Position numbers and translations under genes: made by a program
NCBI RefSeq assembly: GCF_022179525.1
Contig: NZ_BPQX01000032.1
Location: 1 to 53,606, forward strand
DNA: 53,606 bases
Reading direction: 5' to 3'
Origin: Methylobacterium persicinum
Lineage (GTDB): Bacteria > Pseudomonadota > Alphaproteobacteria > Rhizobiales > Beijerinckiaceae
Part shown: positions 27,001 through 35,699 of the stretch, piece by piece
How positions within the stretch are numbered: position 1 is the first letter of the stretch
How the letters are laid out: the number at the start of each line of letters is the position of its first letter
Notes under the pieces: generated by a model
Told to the model about the DNA's origin: nothing
Seen by the model: the letters and a program-made list of their open reading frames with translations, nothing else
Database searches by the model: none

Positions 27001-29401
27001 GGCGCTCGGCCTCGCATGGTTCTCGGTGGACCGGGACCGGCGCGCCCTGGCGGTCTCCGTCGCGGCGCCCGGGAAGGCGCGGCCCCGCCAGGACCTCACC
27101 CTCCCCGTGACCGTCGCGGGGCTCGCTCCGGGCGAGGAGGCGCGGGTCACGGTGGCCCTGGTCGATGTGGGCATCCTCAACCTCACCCGCTATGCCGCCC
27201 CCGACCCGACCCGCTACTTCCTCGGCCAGCGGGCGCTGGGCACCGAGTTCCGCGATGTCTACGGCTACCTGATCGACGGGATGCAGGGCAGCGCCGGGGC
27301 CATCCGCTCCGGCGGCGATGCGGGTGGCGCGGAGTTCGCGGATGCGCCGCCGACCGAGGCGCCCCTGGCCCTGTTCTCCGGCGTGGTGAAGGTCGGGCCG
27401 GACGGCAAAGCCAGCGTGACCTTTCCCCTGCCGGCCTTCAACGGGACCGGGAGGGTCATGGTCACTGCCTGGAGCGGGACCCGGGTCGGGCAGGCTCAGG
27501 CGGACGTGACCATCCGCGACCCCGTCGTGGTGAGCGCGACCCTGCCCCGCTTCCTCGATATCGGCGACCGGTCGCGCCTGTTCGTCGCCCTCGACAACGT
27601 CGAGGGGCCGGCGGGGACCTACACCGCCGAGATCGTCCCCACCGGGCCGGTGCGGGCCGAGGGGCAAGGGCAGGTGCAAGGGCAGGCTCAAGGACGAGAG
27701 CAGGCGCTTCGCAGCACTCTGCGTCTCGAGGCCGGCGGCAAGGCGAGCCTCACGGTACCCCTGACCGCGACCGCGCCGGGCACGGGGCGGATCGACATCG
27801 CGCTGTCGGGGCCGGGCCTTGCAAGCCCCCTGTCCCAGAGCCTCAGCCTCGGCGTCGCCCCAGGCACGGGGGCGCTGCTGCGGCGGCAGGTGCGCAGCCT
27901 CGCCCCCGGGGAGAGCCTTACCCTCGCGGCGGACCTGCTGGCCGACGTGATCCCCGGCACCGGCCGGGTCTCGCTGTCCGCCTCGGCCCTTCCGGGGGTG
28001 GACGTGGCCGCCCTGCTCCAGGCCCTGGACCGCTATCCCTACGGCTGCTCCGAGCAGGTGGTGAGCCGGGCGATGCCGCTGCTCTCGGTGGACCGGCTGG
28101 CGGGGCGCGACCGGTTGGCCCTCGAACCGGATGCGGACGGGCGGGTGCGCGAGGCCATCGAGCGGGTGCTCTCCCGCCAGGATTCGAGCGGCGATTTCGG
28201 TCTGTGGTCGGCGGAGGGATCGAACGACCTCTGGCTCGACGCCTACGTCACCGATTTCCTCACCCGCGCCAGGGAGCGGCACTTCGCCGTGCCGCAGGGG
28301 CCCTTCGCCCTCGCCCTCGACCGCCTGCGCAACGCCGTCGCCAACGCGAGCGAGGTGCGGGACGGCGGGGCCGACATCGCCTATGCCGCCTATGTCCTCG
28401 CCCGCAACGGCAGGCCGGTGATGGGCGATCTGCGCTACCTCGCCGATTCCAAGCTGTCCGAGATCAAGACGTCCCTCGGCCGGGCACAGATCGCCGCCGC
28501 CCTCGCGCTCCTCGGTGACCGGGGGAGGGCGGGCAAGGCGATGGAGTCCGCCCTCTCCCTCCTCACCTCCGAGCGGGACAAGGGCAGCTACCGGGCCGAT
28601 TACGGCTCCCGCCTCCGGGACGGGGCGGGGCTGATCGCCCTCGCCGCGGAGATGGGGCTGTCCGCCGCGGCCCTCGCGCCCGCCGCCACGATCGTCGGCC
28701 AGGAGCGGGCGGACAATCGCCCGACCAGCACCCAGGAGAATGCCTGGATGGTGATGGCCGCCGAGGGCCTCGCCGAGCGGGGGAAGGGCCTGTCCTTCAC
28801 CCTCGACGGGGCGGCGCTCCCGGGGCCGCTCGCCCGCACCTACGGGGAGGCCGATCTGGCGGCCGGGGACAAGGTGCTCGTCAATACCGGCGGCGCGCCG
28901 GTTCAGGTGGCCATTGGCGTCTCCGGCAACCCGGTGACGCCGGAGCCGGCGGAGTCCCGCGGCTACACCGTGGAGCGCAGCCTTCACCGCCTCGACGGCA
29001 GTGTCATCGACCCCGCCGCCATCCGTCAGAACGACCGTCTGGTGGTGGTGCTGAAGGTCACGGAGGCCAAGGCCGAATCCGCCCGCCTTCTCCTCGTCGA
29101 CCGCTTGCCCGCGGGGCTGGAGATCGACAACCCGAAGCTCCTCGACGCCGACGCGCTCCAGGGGCTCGCCTTCGCCAAGTCCGACGTGCAGCCGGTCCAT
29201 ACGGAGTTCCGGGACGACCGCTTCGTGGCAGCCTATACCCGGGACCCGAGCCAGCCGGCCTTCTTCACCGTGGCCTATGCCGTGCGCGCGGTGTCACCGG
29301 GGACTTACGTCCATCCCGGCGCCACCGTCGAGGACATGTACCGCCCCGCCCGTTACGGGCGGACGGCCACCGGCTCCCTGACGGTGGGGGAGGGGCGGTA
29401 G
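24074..29401 (+). CDS. Bacterial alpha-2-macroglobulin family protein (thioester type)
   Basis: The 1775-residue protein starts with a signal peptide (RGWIQAVAGGLAVLLMAAAP, then VAAQ) lacking a lipobox cysteine, so it is probably soluble periplasmic rather than a YfhM-type lipoprotein. A TPR-like helical part (residues 70-200) is followed by macroglobulin beta domains and the thioester domain, whose signature YGCSEQ places Cys1325 and Gln1328 for an internal thioester. Family members trap invading proteases. YfhM homologues usually neighbour pbpC, which is absent on both sides here. A local glycine-glutamine run (GQGQVQGQAQG, near residue 1197) looks like repeat slippage. Confidence 0.88.
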   Translation: MARGWIQAVAGGLAVLLMAAAPVAAQPKPPAKAPVATPAAAPVQKTFSRLTLASDAVRLDAALKAEAPTPLPPAAQSRRKGEALLQAEKPVEALPPLAAAVAADPADPANWRAYARAAQSAAGETEENDDQGRARLRGRAQAAAYRAYERARTAPEAAEALALLGEVAAAQEEWRPALDAYAASLALNDDAPVRETYEALRAEHGFRILTYTVDSDAAAPRLCFTFSEVVAPKADFTPFVAVTGSASAAVTGEGSQVCVDGLKHGSRYAVVLRPGLPSSVGETLPKAADYEIYVRDRAPQARFTGRNYVLPRTGQAGLPIVSVNAPKLDLEVLRIGDRGLLPTLRSEDFLGQLSGATAKAIAAQKGVRVWKGSLDTAKAEINQESVTAFPVLRAVGKLEPGVYVMVARPSGTAPADEDGGYEQQATQWFVVSDLGLTATKGRDGVHVVLRSLGTAQPMEGAEIRLVARDNEVLATRRTDAEGHAAFEGGLGRGEGGGAPSLVVAQSGDDYGFLDLDQGAFDLTDRGVKGRPEGGGLDAYLFTERGVYRSGETVQIAALLRNARGDAVADLPLTLVVKRPDGVEYRRASVPDQGFGGRAYALPLLSGTMHGTWRITAYTDPKAPPLGEASFLVEDYVPERLDVTLTPAAASLKRGEPAGVKIAARYLYGAPGAGLGVSGSVTVQAASGNGIPGLDGFTVGLDDEAVEATTRDLSALAVTDAQGMASVSVPVPDVTAPRPLEAKVTLAVGEPGGRALSRSLTLPILPAGPVLAVRKTFADLKEGDLAGFDVVLATPDGRRLTRSGVTWTLSRVERTYQWYRADGRWSFEAGKTTKRVASGSVDLAAGAPGRIQAPVGLGAYRLDVSAPGLPQAAASLGFDVGWAGSETAQAPDLLDLTLDKAAYEAGETIHARLGPKFAGQASVMVVSDRVHEIREVSVAAGGTTVSLPVEADWGAGAYLVATAYRPLDQAARRQPGRALGLAWFSVDRDRRALAVSVAAPGKARPRQDLTLPVTVAGLAPGEEARVTVALVDVGILNLTRYAAPDPTRYFLGQRALGTEFRDVYGYLIDGMQGSAGAIRSGGDAGGAEFADAPPTEAPLALFSGVVKVGPDGKASVTFPLPAFNGTGRVMVTAWSGTRVGQAQADVTIRDPVVVSATLPRFLDIGDRSRLFVALDNVEGPAGTYTAEIVPTGPVRAEGQGQVQGQAQGREQALRSTLRLEAGGKASLTVPLTATAPGTGRIDIALSGPGLASPLSQSLSLGVAPGTGALLRRQVRSLAPGESLTLAADLLADVIPGTGRVSLSASALPGVDVAALLQALDRYPYGCSEQVVSRAMPLLSVDRLAGRDRLALEPDADGRVREAIERVLSRQDSSGDFGLWSAEGSNDLWLDAYVTDFLTRARERHFAVPQGPFALALDRLRNAVANASEVRDGGADIAYAAYVLARNGRPVMGDLRYLADSKLSEIKTSLGRAQIAAALALLGDRGRAGKAMESALSLLTSERDKGSYRADYGSRLRDGAGLIALAAEMGLSAAALAPAATIVGQERADNRPTSTQENAWMVMAAEGLAERGKGLSFTLDGAALPGPLARTYGEADLAAGDKVLVNTGGAPVQVAIGVSGNPVTPEPAESRGYTVERSLHRLDGSVIDPAAIRQNDRLVVVLKVTEAKAESARLLLVDRLPAGLEIDNPKLLDADALQGLAFAKSDVQPVHTEFRDDRFVAAYTRDPSQPAFFTVAYAVRAVSPGTYVHPGATVEDMYRPARYGRTATGSLTVGEGR

Positions 29402-29470
29402 GAGCTTCACGCGGGGGGACGGTTCCCCTTCCACGGGCGGGGATCACCGCGCCGGTGCTCCCACCCTTTC

Positions 29471-29655
29471 CCCTCTCCTGAGTTGCCCGCGCAAGCAGGC
29501 CTCGGAGGCCTCATCCTGAGGTGCATGCGTCAGCAGGCCTCGAAGGCCTCATCCTGAGGTGCCTGCGTCAGCAGGCCTCGAAGGACGGCTCCAGGGATCG
29601 CGGAGCCTTCTGGACCCCTCCTTCGAGGCGGCTCACGCCGCACCTCAGGATGAGG
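29471..29655. repeat. CCTCATCCTGAGG-type repeat, copy 2, with a triplicated 38-bp unit
   Basis: The left arm of the element is present three times in tandem with a 38-bp period (starting 29471, 29509 and 29547); the second and third units differ at very few positions, the first is more diverged. The closing inverted arm GCACCTCAGGATGAGG ends at 29655. It fills most of the 29402-29727 gap between convergent genes, where I see nothing else. Confidence 0.85.
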
Positions 29656-29727
29656 GGGCAGGGTGGGACCGACCTTCGTCGGGCGCGATCGTCCCGCGAG
29701 GCGGCGGAGGTGGACGGCCCCGCCGGG

Positions 29728-30660
29728 TCACTCCACCACGATTGGGTAGCAGCGCGCGCCCACGGCACCCGCCAGCGCCTGGACCGCGCCGACCGTGGCG
29801 ATGTCGCCGGCCACATGGATGACGTCGCTCGCCCGCAATTGCGGGAGGTGCGCCCCGACCGGGCCGGGGCGGACATCCGGCGGACGCTGGCGCCCCCGTT
29901 CGGCGCAGAGCACGATCCGGCCGACGCCCGTTCCGCGCAGCCACTCGACGCTTTCGCGCATGTAGAGATCCAGGGCATCCCGGGCGCCGATGGCGAGCGC
30001 CATGTCACGCTCGGGCTCAATGTAGCGGGCGGCCCGGGCGATGGCCCAGATCGGCCCGAACCCCGCGCCCGTGGCGGCGAGGACGAGGCGTCCGCCGCCG
30101 GGGCGGTAATGCCCGCGGCCGAAGGGACCCTTCAGCCTGACATCCTGGCCGACGACGAAGGCAGCTGCCCCATCCTCGTCCGGATCCCTCGGCAGGTGGA
30201 ACACCGCCTCGTTGATCTCCGCCGACCCGTCGGTCCGCAGGGTCGGGCTCAGGGTCATGGCGGGCAGGCCCGGGAGGCTCACGGTGTATTGCTCGCCCGG
30301 CTCGTGGAGCGGTCGGCGGGTGAGGGTGGCGACGAGTTCGAGGATGCCGGGGCCGAGCCGGCGCACCTCCGTCAGCGTTCCCTTCAGGTTCTGGCGGGCG
30401 CGCTCCTGCGGCGCAGCCCGCGCCGCCGGCCCCGCCTCGCGGCCTTCGGGCACATCGGACAGGGTGGCGGGTGCGTCGCGGCCCCGGCGGCCCTGGGACC
30501 GGCGGGCGGCGGGGGCACCGCCCTGGCCGAGCATGTTGACGCCGTGCATCCCAGGAACGGGCGCGATCATCCCCTCGGCGACGGCCGCCTCCAGGGGCGT
30601 GTCTCCGGGGGAGCAGCGGACGGCACGGCCGTTGACGACGAGCGAGCAGCGCGCGCGCAT
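29728..30660 (-). CDS. FAD/NAD(P)-dependent oxidoreductase with cysteine-less ferredoxin-like N-terminus
   Basis: The 310-residue protein has a C-terminal ferredoxin-NADP reductase module: a flavin barrel (GILELVATLTRRPLHEPGEQ, then YTVSLPGLPAMTLS) and a nucleotide domain (LVLAATGAGFGPIWAIARAA). The first 45 residues (SLVVNGRAVRCSPGDTPLEA) read like a plant-type 2Fe-2S ferredoxin, but the CxxxxCxxC cluster loop is absent and an arginine- and alanine-rich linker follows. Related reductases pass electrons from NAD(P)H to oxygenases. Without the cluster it may need an external partner or do something else. Start at the ATG at 30660. Confidence 0.75.
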   Translation of the reverse strand: MRARCSLVVNGRAVRCSPGDTPLEAAVAEGMIAPVPGMHGVNMLGQGGAPAARRSQGRRGRDAPATLSDVPEGREAGPAARAAPQERARQNLKGTLTEVRRLGPGILELVATLTRRPLHEPGEQYTVSLPGLPAMTLSPTLRTDGSAEINEAVFHLPRDPDEDGAAAFVVGQDVRLKGPFGRGHYRPGGGRLVLAATGAGFGPIWAIARAARYIEPERDMALAIGARDALDLYMRESVEWLRGTGVGRIVLCAERGRQRPPDVRPGPVGAHLPQLRASDVIHVAGDIATVGAVQALAGAVGARCYPIVVE

Positions 30661-30779
30661 GGCGGGACCCTCGCCCCTTCTCAGGCCACGGTGAAGAAAG
30701 GTGAGATCCGGATTCCCGCGGACATCGTGCGACACTGGCTCATCCTGGACGGGAGGCGGGATCCGGCTCGCCGGGAACG

Positions 30780-31118
30780 TCAGCGGGCGCGGACGAGCAG
30801 GGAATCGACCAGGGCGGCCCAACGCTCGCGGGTCGCCCGCACATCGTCGTCGGGGGCGGATTCGGTGAGCAGCCGGCGCTGGGCCCGGAGGGATTCGATC
30901 TCCTGCCGCTGCACCCGTGCCACCGCCTTCATCACGCTCAGCTCGGCTTCGAGCCGGCCGATGGCGGCCTCGGCCCGGCCAACAGCTGATCCGGATGTGG
31001 TCTCGTGCTCCGGGAGACGGGTGCGGGCCCGATGGGCCAGCTGCACGGGCCGGGCGATCATGCGACGCACGAGATCGGGGCTGTCCGCCGGTTGGAAACG
31101 CCTCGCCGCCTCGGCCAT
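30780..31118 (-). CDS. Hypothetical coiled-coil protein
   Basis: The 112-residue product starts at the ATG at 31118, with a GGGGAG ribosome site eight bases upstream; a GTG at 31136 is a weaker alternative. The middle (AAIGRLEAELSVMKAVARVQ, then RQEIESLRAQRRLL) is a heptad-like amphipathic helix, predicted coiled coil. No signal peptide or membrane segment is seen. Family and function are not recognised. It lies about 120 bp upstream of the oxidoreductase gene. Confidence 0.6.
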   Translation of the reverse strand: MAEAARRFQPADSPDLVRRMIARPVQLAHRARTRLPEHETTSGSAVGRAEAAIGRLEAELSVMKAVARVQRQEIESLRAQRRLLTESAPDDDVRATRERWAALVDSLLVRAR

Positions 31119-31275
31119 CCGCTGATCTCCCCACACGCGACCTGTGGATGACCTTGGGCGAACGTGGTTAAGGGGGGCTTAATCCGAGGCCTCGAATGCC
31201 CCGCAACCGGGGCGCGGCCCACCCGCCGGGCGCCCCTCCGTCATCGCGTTCGCGATGCGGGGGGAGGGGAGCGCC

Positions 31276-34140
31276 CTAAGCCGCTTCCGGCGCCGCGCCG
31301 ACGATCTGCCTTGCCTGGAGCATGGTCATCGGCTCGCCGAAGGCGGGGCCCAGGGCATATTCGCAGCCGAGTTCGGCCAATGCCACGGCATCCGCCTCCG
31401 ACTCGCAGCCCTCGGCGACGATGGCGAGGTTCAGTTCGCTCGCCATCTTGACGATCGAGCGCAGGATCCCGGTCTGGCCCGAGGCGATCTGCCGGACAAA
31501 GGCCCGATCGACCTTGATCGTGTCGAAGGGGAAGCGCTGCAGGTACGACAGGGCCGAGTAGCCGGTGCCGAAATCCGACAGGCACAGGCCCGCGCCCAGA
31601 TCGTGGATCCGCGACAGCATCTGCGCCGCGTATTCTGGGTTCTCCATCACGAGGCTTTCACTGAATTCGAGCTTCAGGGAGCCGGGGAGGGCGCCGGACC
31701 GGGCGAGCACGGTCTTCACATCGTGCAGGAGGTCGTGGCGCAGGAGCTGGCGGGAGGACAGGTTGCAGGCCGCGAAGATCGGCGGCTCCACTTCCAGGGA
31801 GCGCTGCCACGCCGCGAGTTCGAGGGCGGTGCGCTCGAGGGCGAAAATGCCGAGGTTGACGATGAGCCCGCATTCCTCGGCGAGCGGCATGAAGGTGGCC
31901 GCGGGAATGCGCCCGAGCTTCGGATGATCCCACCGGAGCACCGTCTCGAACCCGGCCACCGTCCGGTCGTCGAGGCGGACCACGGGGTTGAAAAGCACCC
32001 GCAGCTCGTTGCGTTCGATGGCCTTGCGCAGGTCCCCTTCGAGCATGAGGCGGTCGGAGCGTTCGGCCCGCATGTGGGCGCGGAACACCTCGATCCGGTC
32101 GCCGCCCTGGCGCTTGGCCTGGATCATCGCGACCTCGGCGTTCTTCAGCACCTCTTCGCGCTTCTGGCCGCCCTCATAGAGGGCGAGGCCGATGGACACC
32201 GTGAGGAAGATCTCCCGGTCGGCATAGGTGATCGGCGTGGCGATGGCCCGCTGGATCATGCTCGCGAAGGCGAGGATCCGGTCCGGGTCCCGCTCCGAGA
32301 GCAGGATCACCGCGAACTCGTCGCCGGAGAGGCGGGCCAGGGTGTCCTGCGGACGCAGCAGCCGGCCGAGGCGGCGGGAGAGGGTCAGAAGGATCGAGTC
32401 GCCCGCCGAGAGGCCGATGGCGTCGTTGATGCCGGTGAACCGGTCGATGTCGAGGACGAGGACCGTGGGCTTCAGCCGGGCATCCTGGCTGGCGAAGGCG
32501 AGGGCGGCGTCGAGCCGGTCGCCGAACAGCTCCCGGTTCGGCAGCCCGGTGAGGCTGTCGTGCACGGCATCGTGCAGCAGGCGCTCCTCGGCGGTCTTGA
32601 CCTCGGTCACGTCGGCGATGGTGCCGACCACCCGGATCACCTCACCGTCGGCGCCGATCACCGGACGGGCCTTCAGCCTGTACCAGAAGTAGCTGCCCGC
32701 CGCGGAGCGCAGGCGGAAATCGTGGACGATGCGGCCCCGGCGCTCCTCGATCACCGTATCGAGGGCCGCCGAGTAGCGCTCCACGTCGAACGGGTGCAGG
32801 GCACCCAGCCAGTTCGAGGCCGGGCCTTCGAGCGCCCCCCGCGACAGGCCGAGCTGCGCCTCGATCTCCGGGCCGACGAAGATCCTGTCGGCGGGGACGT
32901 CCCAGTCGAACACCACGTCGCCGGCTCCCGTGAGGGCGAGCGCCCGACGCTCCGTGTCGGAGACGAGGGCGTGGGACAGGCCGCTGCCCGCAAAAGCATG
33001 CTGGAGCACCGTGAAGCCGATGAGCATCACGATCAGCACGAGGCCGCCGATCAGGGCCGGCTGGACGAGGTCGCTGCCGATCTGCCCCGTCACGGCGAAG
33101 CCCGCCGCCGTCACCCAGATCACCAACAGGAGCCACGTCGGCACCAGCAGGATCGCCCGGTCGTAGCCGTTATGGACCGAGAGGTAGAGGATCAGCAGGA
33201 GGCCGATGCCGGCCACCGCCGCGATGGAGATCCGCGCCACACCGGCCGCGACGGGCGGGTCGAACACCGCGAGCCCGACGAGGCCCGCGAGGAAGGCGAG
33301 CCAGAAGAACGCGACGTGGCTGTAGCGCACGTGCCAGCGGGCGAGGTTCAGGTAGGCGAACAGGAAGACCAGCAGCGTTGCCCCGAGCACCGCTTCGGCG
33401 GAGGCCCGGTAGACCCGCTCGGCCAGTTCCGTCACCGGGAAGACCCGTTGCAGGAAGCCGAAATCGATGCAGGCATAGGCGAGGACGGACCACGCGAGCG
33501 CCGCGGCGGCGGGGAAGATGATCGCGCCCTTCACCACGAAGACGATGGTGAGGAACAGGGCGAGCAGCCCGCTGATCCCAATGATGATGCCCTTGTACAG
33601 GGTCAGGCCGGAGGTCTTCCGGCGGTAGGCGTCCTGATCCCAAAGGTGGAGCTGCGGCACGTTGGGCGTGCGCAGTTCGGCGACGTAGGTGACCGTCGTG
33701 CCGGGATCGAGGGTGATGGTGAACTGGTCCGCATCGGGGTTCTCGTCGCGCTCCGGGCGGATGCCCTGGCTCGCGGTGATAGCGGCGATGCGCGAACCGC
33801 CGAGGTCGGGCCAGATCACGCCCGAGCCGACGAGGCGGAAATGCGGGGCGACGAGGATGCGGTCGATCTGCTCGTCGGTGTCGTTGGTGAGGGCGAAGGC
33901 GATCCAGTCGGGCCGGGCGCCGGCGTCACGGGCCTTCACCACGATGCGGCGCTTGATGCCGTCCTTGCCGGCGGCGGTGGAAATCTGCACGAGGTCGCCG
34001 TCCGACCGGTAGCGCTCGATGGCGCCGGTCAGGTCGATCACGGGCTGGTCGAGGCCGACGCGGACAGCCTCGACGGCACGGGCGGGTCCGCCGGTGACGA
34101 GGCCGCCGACCAGGATCAGGAGGAGGGCGAGGATGCGCAA
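31276..34140 (-). CDS. Membrane GGDEF-EAL protein with PAS domain; EAL site degenerate
   Basis: This 954-residue protein begins with a signal peptide, then a periplasmic beta domain, about seven transmembrane helices (7TM-DISM layout, residues 185-400), a PAS domain (430-555), GGDEF (560-720) and EAL (725-945). The GGDEF loop is SGDEF (605-609), which can be active in some cyclases. The EAL domain has ETV for EAL (Glu732 kept), Ser855 in place of the first Asp of DDFGTG and Leu930 in place of the usual YAQG glutamine. Loss of a metal ligand argues against phosphodiesterase activity. The start is a TTG at 34140, supported by the signal peptide. Confidence 0.88.
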   Translation of the reverse strand: MRILALLLILVGGLVTGGPARAVEAVRVGLDQPVIDLTGAIERYRSDGDLVQISTAAGKDGIKRRIVVKARDAGARPDWIAFALTNDTDEQIDRILVAPHFRLVGSGVIWPDLGGSRIAAITASQGIRPERDENPDADQFTITLDPGTTVTYVAELRTPNVPQLHLWDQDAYRRKTSGLTLYKGIIIGISGLLALFLTIVFVVKGAIIFPAAAALAWSVLAYACIDFGFLQRVFPVTELAERVYRASAEAVLGATLLVFLFAYLNLARWHVRYSHVAFFWLAFLAGLVGLAVFDPPVAAGVARISIAAVAGIGLLLILYLSVHNGYDRAILLVPTWLLLVIWVTAAGFAVTGQIGSDLVQPALIGGLVLIVMLIGFTVLQHAFAGSGLSHALVSDTERRALALTGAGDVVFDWDVPADRIFVGPEIEAQLGLSRGALEGPASNWLGALHPFDVERYSAALDTVIEERRGRIVHDFRLRSAAGSYFWYRLKARPVIGADGEVIRVVGTIADVTEVKTAEERLLHDAVHDSLTGLPNRELFGDRLDAALAFASQDARLKPTVLVLDIDRFTGINDAIGLSAGDSILLTLSRRLGRLLRPQDTLARLSGDEFAVILLSERDPDRILAFASMIQRAIATPITYADREIFLTVSIGLALYEGGQKREEVLKNAEVAMIQAKRQGGDRIEVFRAHMRAERSDRLMLEGDLRKAIERNELRVLFNPVVRLDDRTVAGFETVLRWDHPKLGRIPAATFMPLAEECGLIVNLGIFALERTALELAAWQRSLEVEPPIFAACNLSSRQLLRHDLLHDVKTVLARSGALPGSLKLEFSESLVMENPEYAAQMLSRIHDLGAGLCLSDFGTGYSALSYLQRFPFDTIKVDRAFVRQIASGQTGILRSIVKMASELNLAIVAEGCESEADAVALAELGCEYALGPAFGEPMTMLQARQIVGAAPEAA

Positions 34141-34341
34141 AGGGCTGACGTGTCCGGCCGGGGGTGTTGGCTTGGGCCGCCCTGGCGGCCTCGATTGGTA
34201 AAGGCGACGCTAAGGCCCGGCAAGGCCGAGGCCGTGCCGGTCCACCGCCCGCGGATCGCGCCCTTTTGCGGCCAAATCAAGTTGAGGGGGGATTCGGACG
34301 CTCGCGTCGGCCAAGGTTGGTCCACCCGAACGAGGAAGCAT

Positions 34342-34370
34342 CCCCTCTCCCCGCCCTGCGGAGAGAGGGG
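34342..34370. other. Inverted repeat downstream of the M16 peptidase gene
   Basis: CCCCTCTC (34342-34349) and GAGAGGGG (34363-34370) form an 8-bp stem 24 bp beyond the stop of the minus-strand peptidase gene. No T-run follows, so it is at best an imperfect terminator or an mRNA-end stabiliser. Confidence 0.4.
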
Positions 34371-34393
34371 AAACCGCGCCCAAATCGGACCGG

Positions 34394-35692
34394 TCAGCCC
34401 GCCTGCAGGCCCTTCGCGATGCGGTCGAGGCTCGGCAGGCCGGCGATGGGGCCGATGGCGGCAAGCGTCGGAGCCCCCGACAGCATCCGCGCCGCCACTG
34501 CGCGGACGTCATCCACCGTTACCGCATCGACCTTGGCGATCACCTCCGCGGCCGGGATCACCCGGCCCCAGGCGAGGATCTGGCGGGCGTTGCGCTCGAT
34601 CCGGCCGCCGGGGGTCTCCAGGGCCGAGAGGAGGGAGACCTTCAATTGCGCCTTGGCGCGGGCGACCTCGATCCCGTCGAGATCCTTCGCCGCGCGGGCG
34701 GTGGCGTCGAGGGTCACGTCCACGAGTTCGGCCACGTCCGAGCCCGCCGTGCCCGCGCCAATGCCGAACAGGCCGCAATCGGAGAAGGGCCAGTGGAAGG
34801 CCTGGATCTCGTAAGCGAGGCCGCGGGTCTCCCGCACCTCGTGCCAGAGGCGAGAGGTCAGGCCGCCGCCGAGCACCTGCGCGAACATATGCAGGGCGTA
34901 GTAGCCCTCGTCCCGGAAGGACAGGCCGGGCAGGCCGATGACGAGGTTGGCCTGTTCGAGCTTGCGCTTCATCCGCCGCTCGCCGCCGCCGCCGTAGCGG
35001 CCAGGCTCCATCGGCGGCGCCTCGTGCGCCGGCAGGGTGCCGAAATGCTGCTCTGCCGCCGCGACGATCGCCTCGTGCTCGACGCTGCCGGCGCCCGCCA
35101 CCACGAGCCGGTCGGCGGTATATTCCCGGGCGAGGTAGGCGCGGATCGCCGCCCCGTCGAAGCTCCGGATCGTCTCCGGCCGACCGATGATCGGCCGCCC
35201 CACCGGCTGGCTGGGGAAGGCGACCTCGGTGAAGGCGTCGTAGACGACGTCGTCCGGTGTATCCTCGATGGCCGCGTATTCCTGCAGGATCACGCCCTTC
35301 TCCCGGGCGAGTTCGCCCTCGTCGAAGGTGGCGCTTGTCAGGATGTCGCCGATCACGTCGAGGGCGAGGCCCGCATCCTCGCCGAGCACCCGGGCGGTGT
35401 AGCTCGTGGTCTCGGTGGAGGTGGCGGCGTTGATGTCGCCGCCGACGTTCTCGATCTCCTCTGCGATGTCCCGGGCCGTGCGGCGGCCCGTGCCCTTGAA
35501 CGCCATGTGCTCGATGAGGTGGGATAGACCGCTCTCATCCGCCCGCTCGTGGCGGGAGCCGGCGCCCACCCAGACGCCCAAGCTCGCCGTCGCCACCCCC
35601 GGCATCGGCTCGGTGACGATCGTGACGCCGTTGGGAAGCCGCGTGACCCGGAGGGTCGGGGAGGCGGCATGGGTCGAGAAATGCTGGTTCAT
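34394..35692 (-). CDS. M16-family zinc peptidase (processing-peptidase-like)
   Basis: The 432-residue protein has the inverted zinc motif HLIEH (His58, Glu61, His62) with the third ligand Glu138 after the usual spacing, followed by the C-terminal inactive half with the conserved ETRGLAYEI segment. It resembles bacterial homologues of the mitochondrial processing peptidase beta subunit. There is no signal peptide. It starts 7 bases after thrC in the same direction, a pairing often seen in alphaproteobacteria. The natural substrate is unknown. Confidence 0.9.
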   Translation of the reverse strand: MNQHFSTHAASPTLRVTRLPNGVTIVTEPMPGVATASLGVWVGAGSRHERADESGLSHLIEHMAFKGTGRRTARDIAEEIENVGGDINAATSTETTSYTARVLGEDAGLALDVIGDILTSATFDEGELAREKGVILQEYAAIEDTPDDVVYDAFTEVAFPSQPVGRPIIGRPETIRSFDGAAIRAYLAREYTADRLVVAGAGSVEHEAIVAAAEQHFGTLPAHEAPPMEPGRYGGGGERRMKRKLEQANLVIGLPGLSFRDEGYYALHMFAQVLGGGLTSRLWHEVRETRGLAYEIQAFHWPFSDCGLFGIGAGTAGSDVAELVDVTLDATARAAKDLDGIEVARAKAQLKVSLLSALETPGGRIERNARQILAWGRVIPAAEVIAKVDAVTVDDVRAVAARMLSGAPTLAAIGPIAGLPSLDRIAKGLQAG

Positions 35693-35699
35693 GCGCGGA

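Noticed and set aside
23756-29200. An unbroken minus-strand frame of 1814 codons
   Set aside because: It is the complement of the macroglobulin gene in GC-rich DNA; its translation is low-complexity (His, Arg, Gly, Ala runs), with no recognisable domain.
31255-34941. A plus-strand frame of 1228 codons
   Set aside because: It is the shadow of the GGDEF-EAL and M16 genes; the composition is dominated by Glu, His, Arg and Gly and no motif is present.
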